Part shown: positions 34,201-45,846 of the stretch, in pieces
Numbering within the stretch: the stretch's first letter is position 1
Layout of the letters: every line of letters begins with the position of its first letter
Source of the DNA: Nyssa sinensis
Lineage: Eukaryota; Streptophyta; Magnoliopsida; Cornales; Nyssaceae
Reading direction: 5' to 3'
Length of the DNA: 64,000 nucleotides
Assembly: GCA_008638375.1 (NCBI GenBank)
Contig: CM018032.1
Location: 57,975,382 to 58,039,381, forward strand
Made by a program: the position numbers and the translations under genes
The notes under the pieces: generated by a model
Seen by the model: the letters and a program-made list of their open reading frames with translations, nothing else
What the model was told of the DNA's origin: nothing
Databases searched by the model: none

Positions 34201-36157
34201 CTGTGCATTCTCCAATGGAAGGATTATATTTGGTAATTTCTTTAGTCCTAGAACATGTTGATTTTACCCTTGGGATGTATTTAGCTTAGTTTATCAGCTT
34301 GAAGCTGCTGACAGCCTACAACTTGTATAATTTGGTCAGTGGAGTGACTTTAGGCCTTCTGTTATTTATATAATGTATCTGTCCAAAATTGAGAGAGCAA
34401 ATTATGTGGCCCTATATAGAGCAGAACAACAAAGAATGATTTAGACAGCTAGTCCCAAGTAACTGGGATAACACTTCTTAAAATGTCAGTAAGAAGCAAT
34501 GTTGTCCCTTAACTTCCTGAATTAGTCATAAAACTAAGCATGGTGTTGTTTATGATTTTTGACTTCATAATAGTGTACTGCTTATGGATAATGGCTTTGA
34601 TAGAAAGTATGTAAATCTTCAGACTAGGCTTTGCATGATGCTATGAGTCAAATTTCTGGAGTTGCTATTCCATCATGATGCAGCCTTAGTGTGTGGGCTT
34701 ATGTAGAACGGTCAGTAGCATATAAATTGAGTTCCCGATTGTTTTTGTATGCTTGGCAAATCATTCTAGGAGAGGAGACTATAAGCCCATGGTGATGAGC
34801 TCTTTTCTATTTCTTGTGCTTACTGCTAAGTAAGAAAATATAAATAGACATGTGGGATGTTCAGCTGCTCTTACATTGGAACAATACTTTCTTGATTAAG
34901 TTAGATTTTCCAGCAAATTGAACTATTCTTCTTTCTGCTTTAATCTCAGAAGTTAAACTGTTAGTGGAAGAATCATTCTGATTATCTGTTGGATTTGTGA
35001 AAGTCCGTCTCCTTCCAGATTATTTATAACAGATCATGATTGCTAACATATAGAGTATAACAGATGATTATCTAATTGGTATTGCATCGTTGGGAAAATG
35101 TGCTTGTCTTGTGTTTAGTGCATTATCTATTTGCCGATAATTCAATTGCCTAGTACTTGATTACTTAGGGAATATTAATTTAAGTTAATGTTTCTGTTAG
35201 CAATAAAATTTCCTAATTGGATTATTCAACGTGTTTGTGAGTTGCCGTCCTTTGCCTTCTTTGGTATGTTTGGAAGGACAGTCAGCATATAGTTTTTGAA
35301 AAAAAATATCCAAGCTTCCATTCCTTGATAATTTGATTTGACAATATACTGACAAGTTATAAAGGATTTTTTCTTGCTTGACTTCATGGATGCTTTGAGT
35401 TTTGCAAAGGGTCTGGTATGCTATCTTGTTGTCTCTGTGCACAATGTGTCTATTTAGGTCTGCTTCATTTTCTTCGTTGAATGATATCTACTCATAAAAA
35501 GATACTTTATTGCTGTTAAACTGGCTTTAGCTGATTATTATGTCAAAGCCATTTATCTACTTTTATGACCATTATAAACACATTCCAGAAATCTGAGAAA
35601 ACTGTTATCTTATGCTACTGGAGTAGGTGGGGTTGCCTCTGGTACAGCAATATCTTTTTCAGTTTGACCATCTGATGAGGGAGCACTTGCCAAAGCTGGG
35701 AGAACATTTTACCCAGGAAATGATCAACCCTAGCATGTACGCAAGTCAGTGGTTCATAACTGTTTTCTCATACTCTTTTCCATTCCATTTGGCTCTTCGA
35801 ATTTGGGATGTCTTTCTCTCTGAGGTTAGTGATCCATAGTCTGTAATTACATATGTTTTCTCCTAGAAGAACTGCTAGTCTGGAAGTTGACATTTCTTTA
35901 TTTTTTGGGGCCAGGGAGTGAAAATTGTTTTTAAAGTTGGTTTGGCCCTCCTGAAATATTGCCATGACAACTTGGTAAGTATTTCATGACTTCGCATCTT
36001 CATTAGATCCAAATAATTTGTGATTTTCTGTTCTTTAATAAGCGATATTGTTGATTAGATAAAATTGCCCTTTGAGAAACTCATACATGCTTTGCGCAAC
36101 TTCCCCGAGGATGCAATGAACCCAGATACTCTATTACCGATGGCCTACTCAATCAAG

Positions 36158-36193
<36 letters not shown>

Positions 36194-39162
36194 GCATATG
36201 TGCAAAAATGTGTGGCATTACATGTTATGAACTTGTAGCATGTTAATTATTTGATTTATTTTTCATCACTAAGGTTCTCGTGTCATTGTTTTCCTCAATA
36301 TTATCAATATTATGTGTGAAAAAAATTTCCTGTTGACCTGCATGCTTCTTTTATATTAAAAAATACGTCTTGAACCGTAACTAGCAAACATGTCAACCGT
36401 CTTTTTTATTTGACATTTGACTTGAGCTATGCCTGGACTATGCCATCAGGAACACATTTACAAAATTTTTGAAAGTAAAAGGTGAAGAAGACTTAAGCAT
36501 GTAACTGCAATGATTGAGAGAACAAAAAACGATTAGGCCACTTTTATTTAGTTGTTGGTTTAGTGCTTCTTCTTTAATTAACTTGATGAGAGGAAAAGAA
36601 AAAGGCAATCTTTATGACATTTGGACACATGTGTCAAATATTATATTTAATTATGATACTGAACTCACTTTAAGTTCAACTACTTGGGGTTGACAGATGT
36701 ATCCTTCTTCTCCAGTTAGCTTCTTGTAAAGCTGTCTTCAACTAAATTCAAGGCAATTATGTCCTTTTTCACATTCTCTGTCTATGTTCTTTTTGGCCTT
36801 CCTCTGATCCTTTTGACACCTTCCAATTTGGATCAAATCACTTTTTACATGTTGGTGCATTAGTTGGCCTAGGTTACATGTGGTTAAACTATCTCAAATG
36901 ACTTCATTTTATCTTTAGCCGGTACAAACTGTTACTTTTAGCAAATGCATTTGTTTCTAACTCTTACCTTTTCTTGTATTGCCACCCATCAATCTAGCAT
37001 TCTCATTTGTTGGTTAAACTGCCCAACATTAGCTAACTTTAGGCGCTCCTGTTTTCAATTTGCATATCAACATTTTGAGAGTAAGTTTGCCATCAATCCA
37101 TGGATTCCATTTCAATTGAGGACAAGTTCTATGATGGCAAATTCCATATGCTTTGTGTGAAACCTCACTTGATTTGTCCCCTCATGGTCTTTTCCTTCTA
37201 GTTTTGAGGCAATAAAGAGTCGGGCTGGGAAGTATTTATCTATGTTAATAAAATGGCTTTAAAGAATTTGAATGTAAAAAAACTCGACTTCCTAACTCTG
37301 TAATATGGCCCAAGCAACTTGTCAACTAACCATGTAGTTATGTGGACTTTTTTCATATATATGTATATATAACTGAAACAGTCTTAGTTTTATGCAGGAT
37401 AACTTTTTACTTTTTATTTCTTATTAATCTTTGTTTTTTGGAAATAGTATGCATATTTGATTTAGGCTTATGCACTTTGTTCTGTATTTGGGCTTGTTGC
37501 ACAGCCTTTTTTCTGCAAAAATCTATATCTTTAACAAGTCATATTAACTTTATGGTTTATACGGAAGCCCTTTCCTTCTGCAGCCTTAATCTTGCACCAG
37601 TGACTGCTTTTAGATGTTGGTGCACTTTGTTGCACTTGCTGCATTTCAAACAAGTTCCTTGTATTTGTCTACCTATTAGAGCCAACCTTCATTTTCATCC
37701 ATCATTTGTCATTGTCAATGCAAATTGAGTACAAATATACAAGTCACCCTCGTATAATTAATATTCAATAAGTTAATAATCTCTAATAATTAATAAATTT
37801 TTAAGGATTCAACTTGGTCCCATGGTGGATACTTAATAATTAATATTTATTTCATAAAAACTCTTTATAATATTAATTATTGGGGAGATAAAAAGAGTTG
37901 TACATGTACTTATATATCCCATTTATGACATATTTTGGTAATTATATTTATTAATTCTATATAATTGAAGCTTGTTATGTCGTAAATTTTCTCACTTATA
38001 ATACTTTTACTCAAATTAAGTAGAATTAATAAATTTAATTACCAAGATATCTTATAAATGAAATATAAGTATATATATGACTATTTTACCTCTCTTATAA
38101 TTAATATTATAAAGAATTTTTTGCAAAAAGGTATTAATTATTAGGTAAGAGAATTATTAATTATCTACCATAGAACTAAGCTTGGTTCCTTAAAAATTTA
38201 TTAATTATTAGAAATTATTAACTTATTGAATATTAATTATAAGAAGGTCAACTATACATTGTTTTGTTATATGGACACTTCAAAATATATGCACCATCTA
38301 TGGGAAACCCAAAGTGACTTGGCCACAGGGGTATGGGTAGGGATAGGGATTCATGTTTACTGCCATTGTTCATGTGTGCTGGCATACATGTGCCCAGCAG
38401 GAGCCCCCCAAAAAAAGGAGAGAAGATAATTTCCATAGTTCACGAGAAGTTCCTTATAGTACTATACTGCTATTATTTTGCTGGGTGTACGAGATTGCTT
38501 GTTTATTTTGGATTACTCTTTTCCCTCTTTGGGCTTGTTGCACAGCTTTTCTACTGCAAAAAATTTACCTCTCTACCAAGCCATAGTAATTTTATACATA
38601 AGCGCTTTCCTTCTACAACCTTAAACTTGCACAAGTGGCTACTTATAGGTGTTATTGGTGCTCTTTGTTGCACATGACCATGCATTTCAAACAAATTCCT
38701 CAAGATTTTTCTACCTATCAAAGCTAACCTTCATTTCCGTATGTGTGGTTTGTCATTGTCTATGAAAATTGAGTAATAAATAATTTCTTGTTTTGTTTTA
38801 TGAACACTTAAAAGTAAATGCACTATCCATGGGAAACCCAAAGTGACATGCCTCATGGTCATGGGTCCATCTTTGTTGACATTTTCATGTGTATGGCATA
38901 CATGTGCCTAATAAGAGCATCCAAAAAAGAAGAGAAGATGATTCGGTAGTTTACTAGAAGTTCCTTGTGGAACTTCTCCTGTTTTTCTGCGTGTACACAT
39001 TACTTTGTTTATTTTGTATTTTTTTTAATTTATGAATTGTGCATGTGTGCTTTGGTCAATTATTAGGTATCTAAGCGTTTGGAGGAATTAAAGCATGAGT
39101 ACCAAAAGAAAAATGAGAAGCTGGCAGACTCTAGTGGGAAACAGAAACAGCAGCCCCCTTAA
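31250..39162 (+). CDS. TBC-domain Rab GTPase-activating protein (PAM1-like)
   Basis: Eight coding exons: 31250-31389, 32758-32953, 33864-34034, 34116-34232, 35627-35824, 35915-35974, 36059-36157, 39067-39162. They total 1077 bases, giving 358 aa. A short N-terminal region (DDYDPGPVPPLRVDRFGFVK) precedes the TBC domain from about residue 80. Motif A is RIRKGIPDCLRGLVWQLISG. Motif B is IIRDISRTFPSHVFF, carrying the catalytic arginine finger. Motif C is VGYVQGMGFVAG, carrying the glutamine finger across the exon 3/4 junction. The C-terminus is a short charged coiled-coil-like tail (SKRLEELKHEYQKKNEKL). Both fingers are intact, so it should stimulate GTP hydrolysis by a Rab in membrane traffic; the Rab partner is unknown. 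The closest Arabidopsis gene from memory is PAM1 (At5g15930). All borders are GT-AG and no frame break is seen. Confidence 0.93.
33637..33652. repeat. poly-G tract (16 G)
   Basis: Uninterrupted G run in intron 2 of the TBC gene. Confidence 0.85.
36160..36191. repeat. CT microsatellite abutting a splice donor
   Basis: The run starts three bases after the exon 7 donor at 36158 (AAG/GTTCTCTCT). Length variation could affect U1 pairing at a donor that is already weak. Confidence 0.9.
36670..37175 (-). mobile_element. RTE LINE 3'-end relic, antisense in TBC intron 7
   Basis: Reading the - strand, this ends in the RTE 3' signature (CAACCCCAAGTAGTTG). Upstream of that it carries diverged coding words of the region after the reverse transcriptase: a CATGTAACCTAGGCC..TAATGCACC segment, AATGCTAGATTGATGGG, and GTTGGGCAGTTTAACC. 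The layout matches the complete-looking 3' half at 9700-10447, but the sequence is heavily mutated. Confidence 0.65.
37487..39030. repeat. 541-bp tandem duplication, first copy split by a MITE
   Basis: Segment 37487-37738 matches 38528-38775 (TTGGGCTTGTTGCACAGC, CCTTTCCTTCTGCAGCCTTA, ACCTTCATTTYC). Segment 38255-38480 matches 38786-39000 (CCATGGGAAACCCAAAGTGAC, GGCATACATGTGCC, AGAAGTTCCTT). So copy 1 is 37487-38527, with about 500 extra bases inserted in the middle, and copy 2 follows directly. It lies in the last intron of the TBC gene. Confidence 0.85.
37747..38247. mobile_element. MITE with long terminal inverted repeats
   Basis: The left arm (37748-37890) and the reverse complement of the right arm (38247-38090) align closely: TATAATTAATATTCAATAAG, then AATAATTAATAAATTTTTAA, then a CCATGGT word. 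The duplicated host sequence around it resumes on both sides, which proves it is an insertion. A 3-base TCA lies at both ends (37744-37746, 38248-38250) and may be the target duplication. It is AT-rich and non-coding. The folded arms would make a hairpin of roughly 150 bp in the TBC pre-mRNA. Confidence 0.85.
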
Positions 39163-40749
39163 ACGCATTAAAGGTGCTGCACATCTAAAGATAGGCTAAG
39201 CCAACTTGCCAATACATACACTGATTCCTTTATTCTTTTCTCCTGCCAACTATATTGTCTGCCAATTTGTATATCACACATTGACCATGTCATTGGCCAA
39301 AACATTTTATACACGTATTATTGTTCCATAGTTGCTTGCTTGGTTGATGCTTGATTTCACGTCTCTTTGTGCTATTGAGTTTAATATTATATGTGAGATC
39401 TATCATAAAAAGTGGGGTTTGGCAGTGTCAGGTATCTACTCATCTCCTGATAAGATGGAATATTTTTGGGTGGACTACAAGGGAAGAAAATGATTGTGAT
39501 TCTGCAGTTATGTCTATAAAATAGATTACCATGGCCAAATCTTTTGAACCATTTGTCCAAGAATAATTTTTTTCCCTCTCCTGGTGATCTTACCAACTGG
39601 TCTTCCTTCTCAGTACATATTGGCATGATTCTTATCTTAATGACACCAAAAAAACATGGCTGAGTTGAGATGTTAATCTATTTCAGGCATTTCTTTTCTC
39701 ATGGAATAGATGCCAGGCAGATGAAAACAATTCAAATTATGTCATTTACGCTAGCAGCTTGTGATGATTTTTCATTGATATGGCATTCTTATCCTCCAAC
39801 CCTTCATGTTTAATTATATTTTTGAAAGTCTAGTCAATCATTAGGGTCGATAATATTAAATTCCTACTAACCCTCCCTTCCTCCCATTGTCTTTGCGGAA
39901 ACTTGAACTCTGTTCTTCTCTGAAAATCTGGAAATGAGCACGATGCATGCTTTTTCCTCTAAAAAATGAACGGGTAATGTCACTGTGCCACTGCTCACTT
40001 CGGCAGTTAATTGTATATAGTTACTTTTGACATTATTGTTGTTGAATGCATCAATTCAAAATGTGAATTATTCTCCTTGAATCTTCTGGGTTGTAACAGA
40101 TTGAAAATTCTTACGCGTTACCTGCGAACAGTGTCTTAAACTCAACTTTAGAAGATGTGCAGGAAAGTTAATAGTGTTTTGCCTGTTTTTAACATTTTTA
40201 AATTTTTTTGGAATTGGAATATTACCTTCTTCATGATTAAGATTGTGATATCATATTATTGTAAGACCCCAAAAAGAGAGAGAGAGAGAGGAAAGGAATT
40301 GACAGGTAGAACAATGGAATATGACCTTTAGATAAAAGGAAATTCATGAGTAATGTCACACTGTTCAAGATTTGTCGACAGCAGTTGATAAAAAAATGCT
40401 TACATCAAATTTGAGAGATGTTGCTATGTGTTTCAAATTTTACATTGAATTATTGGTTGTAATATACCATACATCACCAAATGTTAATTGGAATATTGAG
40501 TATTATAGTTAAACACTTTTATTTATTTATTTATTTATGGGAGTGATGGGTTTTTACAAAATTCAACATTACATGGTAATAGAAGAACACCCAATTTAAT
40601 AGCAGGTGCTTCTTAAATATGGGTCATAGATAAATAACCCAGTTTAATTTATGAATAGGTAAAAAAAAAAAATACTTATATCCTCTTAATATGAGAGTTT
40701 TACTTAAACTTATGATCTCTTTTTAGGAATGATAATTTGTATCGTCCTG

Positions 40750-40952
40750 TCCCTGATAGAACGGTTCATAAACGAAATCGATGTGGGGTTTTAAAACTTA
40801 AGTTGGTACCAAACAAGTGGTCCCTAATAGAACTGTTCATAAACGAAATCGATGTGGGGTTTTAAAACTTAAGTTGGTACCAAACAAGTGGAAACTGTTA
40901 ATAAACGAAATCGATGTGGGGTTTTAAAACCTAAGTTGGTACCAAACAATTG
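40750..40952. repeat. minisatellite, about 70 bp period, three copies
   Basis: Each unit contains ATAAACGAAATCGATGTGGG, then GTTTTAAAACTTAAGTTGG and TACCAAACAAGTGG. The third unit is slightly shortened at its start. Confidence 0.92.
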
Positions 40953-41902
40953 GAAGAGAATTCGATATCAAATTCTTCCCCTTTTCACTTCTCAAAACAC
41001 CTTGTATGAACCAAACAAGGTGGGCCTCTTCTATTTAAAAAAAAAAAAGGGGGTTCATACAATTCCCAATTCTTACCAGCCGTCCAATTTTTAAAAGAAA
41101 AGAAAAAAAAAATAACGCACTCTCTTTGTTAGATGGAGACATTTGATAGAAGAGGCTCATAAATCATGATAGAGACACAAAATACAGCCATGATCTCTCC
41201 TATAGATAAAGACAGGAGGCGAATTCTCCATAAATAGAAACACAATATGTTAAAAGAATTCTAAAACCCATTTGGGAGAGTTCCAAATTAAGTAAAATAA
41301 TAATTTTGAAGTATTAATTATTGAAAAATAAATTATAAATATTTGATTATCACATGATCTTTATTTTTATTTTTATTTTTATATTGTATATATTGGATAA
41401 TGTATAGAATAAAACTTGTAAAAAGGTACAATTATTTTGAGAAGCATATATTTTTTTAAAATTCTATAAAGTCTTGTTTGGCGACTATAATTTAACTGGT
41501 TTTACACATAATTAGATTTTAATAATTATAATTAAACACACAAAATAATATTTTAAAATAAAACACAATTTTAATAGATATGAACACTCTCAAACAAATA
41601 ATTATTCAAAGATACCAACTCCCGAGAACAAATTAATAATCACATATATAATAAGATAATGTAAATATATATATATATATGTTATATATCATCTAATCAC
41701 CATTGGATCTAAGAGAGCTTTGCATAATTTTTCCTCCCAAACACCCTCCTAAATTCACCAAAGGATTATTAGGTTGAAGGTTAATTTAGTCATCTTACGA
41801 CTATGAAGCGTCAAGTCAAGTGGGCCCATAACAGCAGATCAAGACAAGCGTGGAAATGAGCAGAAGGAAGGAAGGGAGAAGACGGCGAAAATCCATCCAG
41901 CT

Positions 41903-42073
41903 CACGTGACACGTTAGTGGGCCCTTATTGTGCCAGAACCGCATCTTATCGTCCACCGCGCCACACATTAAATTCGGGGACAGCACACGGCGAACGTGTC
42001 AAGGTCAGCTCTAATCAAATTCTCGTGACGTGGCGTTAACTTATTGGTTTTAACTTCTCGCCTATTTCCACGT
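41903..42073. promoter_or_regulatory. cluster of ACGT-core (G-box/ABRE-like) elements
   Basis: A GC-elevated island holds CACGTGAC (41903), ACACGTT (41908-41914), AACGTGTC (41993-42000), TGACGTGGC (42026) and CCACGTA (42068). Such cores are bound by bZIP and bHLH factors, and coupled copies mark ABA- or light-responsive promoters. The island is 1.7 kb upstream of the SAMDC TATA box and 2.7 kb past the TBC gene. Its target is unknown; it could be the relic promoter of a lost gene. Confidence 0.4.
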
Positions 42074-42627
42074 ATGGAATAACTTCCCTTTTGATTCAAC
42101 TAAATCCATCCGATCAACCTACCAATTCTATGCCCACCACTCAATTGGGTCATTGTTATATCCGAACCAATTAATAATTGATATATAAATAAGATACTAT
42201 GAGCCACATATTTTATCTATTAGTTGTTCATTAATCTAAATATAATATACTTACAATCAATAAATAAAAGCTTTTAAGTGATTGTCTTCCTCTAATTGGT
42301 GGAGTTCATTATTTAAGAGTGTTAGCAGTGTACTTGTCATACGTAATATTTATATTTGTATTATACAATTATATCCTTGACATATCATTGAAAATATATT
42401 AGTATCATTTCCCTAAAATATGCCAGTATTATTCTCTCTTGTATACCTATATACAGGCCTAGCTCTCTTGTACATGTAATGGACACGGCGAATATATAGG
42501 TTTTAACCCATTCTCTCTCTCACTTTGTCTTTATTCTAATAAATAGTATAATCACTCCGAGTAATTATCCGATAATGATTCTTTTTCACTAATTTTAATT
42601 TTTTATAAATTTTTGTTTTAAAATTTC

Positions 42628-42662
<35 letters not shown>

Positions 42663-43773
42663 ATAATCTTATATCATATGATGATGCAAGCTAAGTTCAT
42701 TGGATAATTTCTTTCAATGTAGTATTAAATTTTTATTATTATAATGTTGAAGTTTTAAATTGAATTTATTAAGCTAATACTATTTTGATATATATATATA
42801 TATATATATTTTGATACAAACTATGTATGGAGGGAGAAAGTTATAAATATTATGTATATATAATGATTCAAATCAGAGTCAGTGTGAATATAGTCGTATG
42901 TATGGAAGAGATGAATCATTTCATTTAGTCTTGTTTTAATTTTATTTTTGAATGATAATATTGAGAGGGTTTTTTTTTTTTTAATCTTATTGAGTTTTAA
43001 ATCAAATTTAATAAACCAATATTATTTAGGATACAAGAGATACTTCTTCAAATAAATGTCTCATTAATGCATAATCTCTTATGGTGCATTTGAATTAAAG
43101 GAATTGGAAAGAAATGAGAAAAATGGAAAAAGAATGAATGATTATTTTATCCTCCTTTGAAAATAAGAAGGGGAGGGCTTTAAAGGGTCATTTTGTTTTC
43201 CTTTTAAGAATCCGAAGGAACCCGAGGAAAAGATTTAGAAAGTTAGTGATTACTTACTTTATTCGATTTTTTTTTTAAACAAGATAAGAAGATTATACTA
43301 ACGTTTTTTATTCTTTTCTCTTATTATTTATTCAAAAATTAAAAAATGATTTACTTACCATAATCTTTTATCTTATTTCCCTCTCAACTAATACGTTCTT
43401 ATCCGTTCATCTTCTTCTCTTATCAAAACAAGTTGCTGGTTATAAAGATTTCGTTATTATATAAAATTATAATTTTAGTAACAAAAGTATTTTAAAGAAA
43501 CGTATTTTTCTAAATTTTTATTAAAAAATATTTTCATAAAAAATAAATTATTTTTAAAAAAATAATATCCCAATTTTATCAAAAAAAATAAAATTAAATG
43601 ATAAATTAAATATGAATACAAGAATTTTAAGTGGTACGTGACAGAGGAATGGAAATTAGTCAATTTGGAAAGTCAGTTACTATAATTTACGCGAAGGTTC
43701 AGGGAAAGCGATTGGTATGACCGTAAATAGCTCCGAAATTCGTGGCAATCGTTTTTCAAGCCCTTGTTTCTCC

Positions 43774-43782
43774 CTATATATT
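43774..43782 (+). promoter_or_regulatory. TATA box of SAMDC
   Basis: CTATATATT is followed about 30 bases later by the C/T-rich sequence typical of a transcription start and a long pyrimidine-rich leader. Confidence 0.65.
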
Positions 43783-45418
43783 AAGAACCCCTCCCGTCGA
43801 TTCCTTCGCACACAATCTCGTAATAACTTTCTCATACGCTACTACGAACGCCGAGAATTTCTAGCGATCCCTCTTTCTCTCCTCTCTCTTTCAATTTGCC
43901 TCCTTCTCTATTTTAGGGTTTGCCTGAAACGCTCGAAACTTAGGGTTTGTTTCTGGTCGTTCTGAGATTATCTGCATCGTGAATACAATTTACCAGTAAG
44001 TTTACAATCCTTTTTTATATTAGATACATGCAAGGATTGTGTTATTGTCTCTTTATGCTTTGTCTTAGATTTCTTAAACGTTATGAGTATATGTATGTAT
44101 ATAAATATCAAAAAAATGTATGCGTATATGTATTTTCTTCTGTAACATATTCTTTCCTTTTTCCTACGGGTAAATATTCGAATATCTTTACTATTTTGCT
44201 CTTGGTTTGATCTTTTTCTTCTCTGTTTGTATCAATAGAAAATCCTTCTGAAAATTTTCTATTTGATTATTAAGGCAGGGACGAGGACAGAAATAGGGGG
44301 CAAACTTTGTTTCTAATGTTGATCATTAAAGATATTTTTGACATGTAATTAAATTAAATCCATCGACATAAGTCGAACCTAAAGAAAGGACAATCCTAGA
44401 AAAGAAGTTGTATACAAAGCCGCCGTAAACGTGTTGATTTTCTGATAGTCTAATTATCTATATTTGAGAATAACAACTAAAAAGGGATTAAACTGAAATT
44501 TAGATAAAGGAAAAGGAAAACTGTGAAGATTTTTAATCCAGTGGTGGTAATATAAATTGAAAGGATATGTTTTGAAAATATATGTAATAAAAAAATGAGA
44601 AAATTATGCTTAGGTGACCGTGGGCCTTCATTGGCCTCGTCCTTGTATAAACACACACCACACATACAGAGGCGTGCGCATTTTTTTTAAATAAAAAAAT
44701 AAATTCCCTTGTTGCACTAGGCTCTGCAATTGTTAGGCTTGGGTGGGGCTCTTGATGTTAGTAAGCACCAAATTAATTTTTGTTTTGCAATCAATATATG
44801 ATATGAGTTTCTCAATTTTTTTCGTCCTTTCAAGTGGTAAGGAATTTAAATTGAAGTGAAGTTGTTCCATGACGGATTCAATTTCTTGTGGACATATAGC
44901 AATGCATACGAGAACACATAGTTTTATAACTATTGTTATATTCTCTCGCCCCTCCCCGTTGTGTATTCCAAGTCTTTTCTTTCTCCATTAACTATTTCTG
45001 CTGTATTTGGATAGGAAAATAAATCATATGTTCATGTTGCTTATTCTAATAACCCCCAATGAATTTCCCTTCTCTTTTTCTCCTTAGTACCTTGCCAATA
45101 GTTTCTTTGCTTTTTTGCACTGCTTTATAAGCTTTATGTTCCAATTGTTAATAGGTAATTAGAATATGTACTGGCGCTGATCATGCTTAGAATTTGTATG
45201 GTGCTAATCGTTATTGAAAGGTTTAGTCGTACTGATCAAAAAATTGATAGGTATAGTTGTGTGATTCAGTACTTTTGTGCTCAAATTTGGATATCAATTA
45301 GAATATTTCACTACTGTCAGCTGTTATTTCACTTATCCTGCATAGTTTAGAGCTGTGTGCGACACTATTTGCGGTTGGTTCTAATATATCTTTTGATGGT
45401 CTGGACAGGGAGGGCTGA

Positions 45419-45427
45419 ATGATCTAA
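45419..45427 (+). CDS. SAMDC tiny uORF (Met-Ile)
   Basis: Two codons and a stop (ATGATCTAA). The final A is also the first base of the ATG of the next uORF, giving the one-base overlap known from plant SAMDC leaders. The tiny uORF is known to offset repression by the conserved uORF when polyamines are low. Confidence 0.88.
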   Translation: MI

Positions 45428-45714
45428 TGGAATCAAAAGGTGGGAAGAAGAAGTCTAGTAGTAGTAGTAGTAGTAAATCCTTGTTTTATGAAGCTCCCCT
45501 AGGTTACAGCATTGAAGACGTTCGACCCTGCCGGTGGAATCAAGAAGTTCAGATCTGCTGCTTACTCCAACGTGAGTTTTGCGCTAAAGTCATTTTTAAT
45601 TTTACTCATGTTTCATTATGTTACTTGATGGTCAAATTTTGGAATCCTAACATGCTACCTGATCTAACATTTCAGCCTGTTTTATCTTTACAGTGCGCTC
45701 GGAAACCATCCTGA
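45427..45714 (+). CDS. SAMDC conserved peptide uORF (CPuORF), frame-broken
   Basis: It starts MESKGGKKKSSSSS and continues LFYEAPLGYSIEDVRP, matching the conserved uORF that represses SAMDC translation when spermidine and spermine are high. It is split by the intron 45572-45693. After DVRP one extra base (within 45526-45532) moves the reading out of frame. The conserved C-terminal coding (GGIKKFRSAAYSN, then CARKPS and TGA at 45712-45714) is intact but in the +1 frame. As read, the spliced frame runs on to TGA 45885-45887, giving 112 codons that overlap the main ATG by 41 bases. In the family the C-terminal part of this peptide is needed for regulation. Confidence 0.9.
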   Translation: MESKGGKKKSSSSSSSKSLFYEAPLGYSIEDVRPCRWNQEVQICCLLQREFCAKVIFNFTHVSLCYLMVKFWNPNMLPDLTFQPVLSLQCARKPS

Positions 45715-45846
45715 GATTCTCCAAGTTTCACATTAACCACCAGAGGTGGTTCAGAGCACAATATTTTGCTCTAGTTTTGTTTCTTTTCTGCTTTGTTCGT
45801 CTTCTTGTTCTCTCTCTGCAACAGCATTTCTTTTGTTCAAGGCAAG

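Larger units (their letters stand above)
39163..43770. other. intergenic region between TBC and SAMDC genes
   Basis: About 4.6 kb. It includes the TBC 3' UTR, a minisatellite (40750-40952), a GC-elevated patch with ACGT boxes (41815-42075), AT microsatellites at about 42627-42650 and 42789-42808, and AT-rich filler. No gene is recognised. Confidence 0.6.
43805..45846 (+). other. SAMDC 5' leader with two introns
   Basis: The inferred first exon runs from about 43805 to the donor at 43996 (TTTACCA/GTAAG). Intron 1 ends at 45408 (GGACAG/GGAGG). Exon 2 (45409-45571) carries the two uORFs. Intron 2 (45572-45693) splits the conserved uORF just before its last codons. Exon 3 continues into the main start at 45847. 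This intron-rich leader followed by an intronless main ORF is the standard plant SAMDC design. Confidence 0.85.

Noticed and set aside
34460..34490. RTE-like tail word (AGTCCCAAGTAACTGGGATAA) in TBC intron 4
   Set aside because: It resembles the RTE 3' end but is too short to annotate as an element; a similar antisense scrap occurs at about 20318-20350.
37342..37728. 128-codon open frame
   Set aside because: Lies in the last intron of the TBC gene within a duplicated non-coding unit; the second copy has different stops.
13541..42808. AT and GA microsatellites as possible origins, CRISPR arrays or matrix attachment sites
   Set aside because: They are simple repeats without spacers or defined motifs; CRISPR is not expected in a plant nuclear genome.
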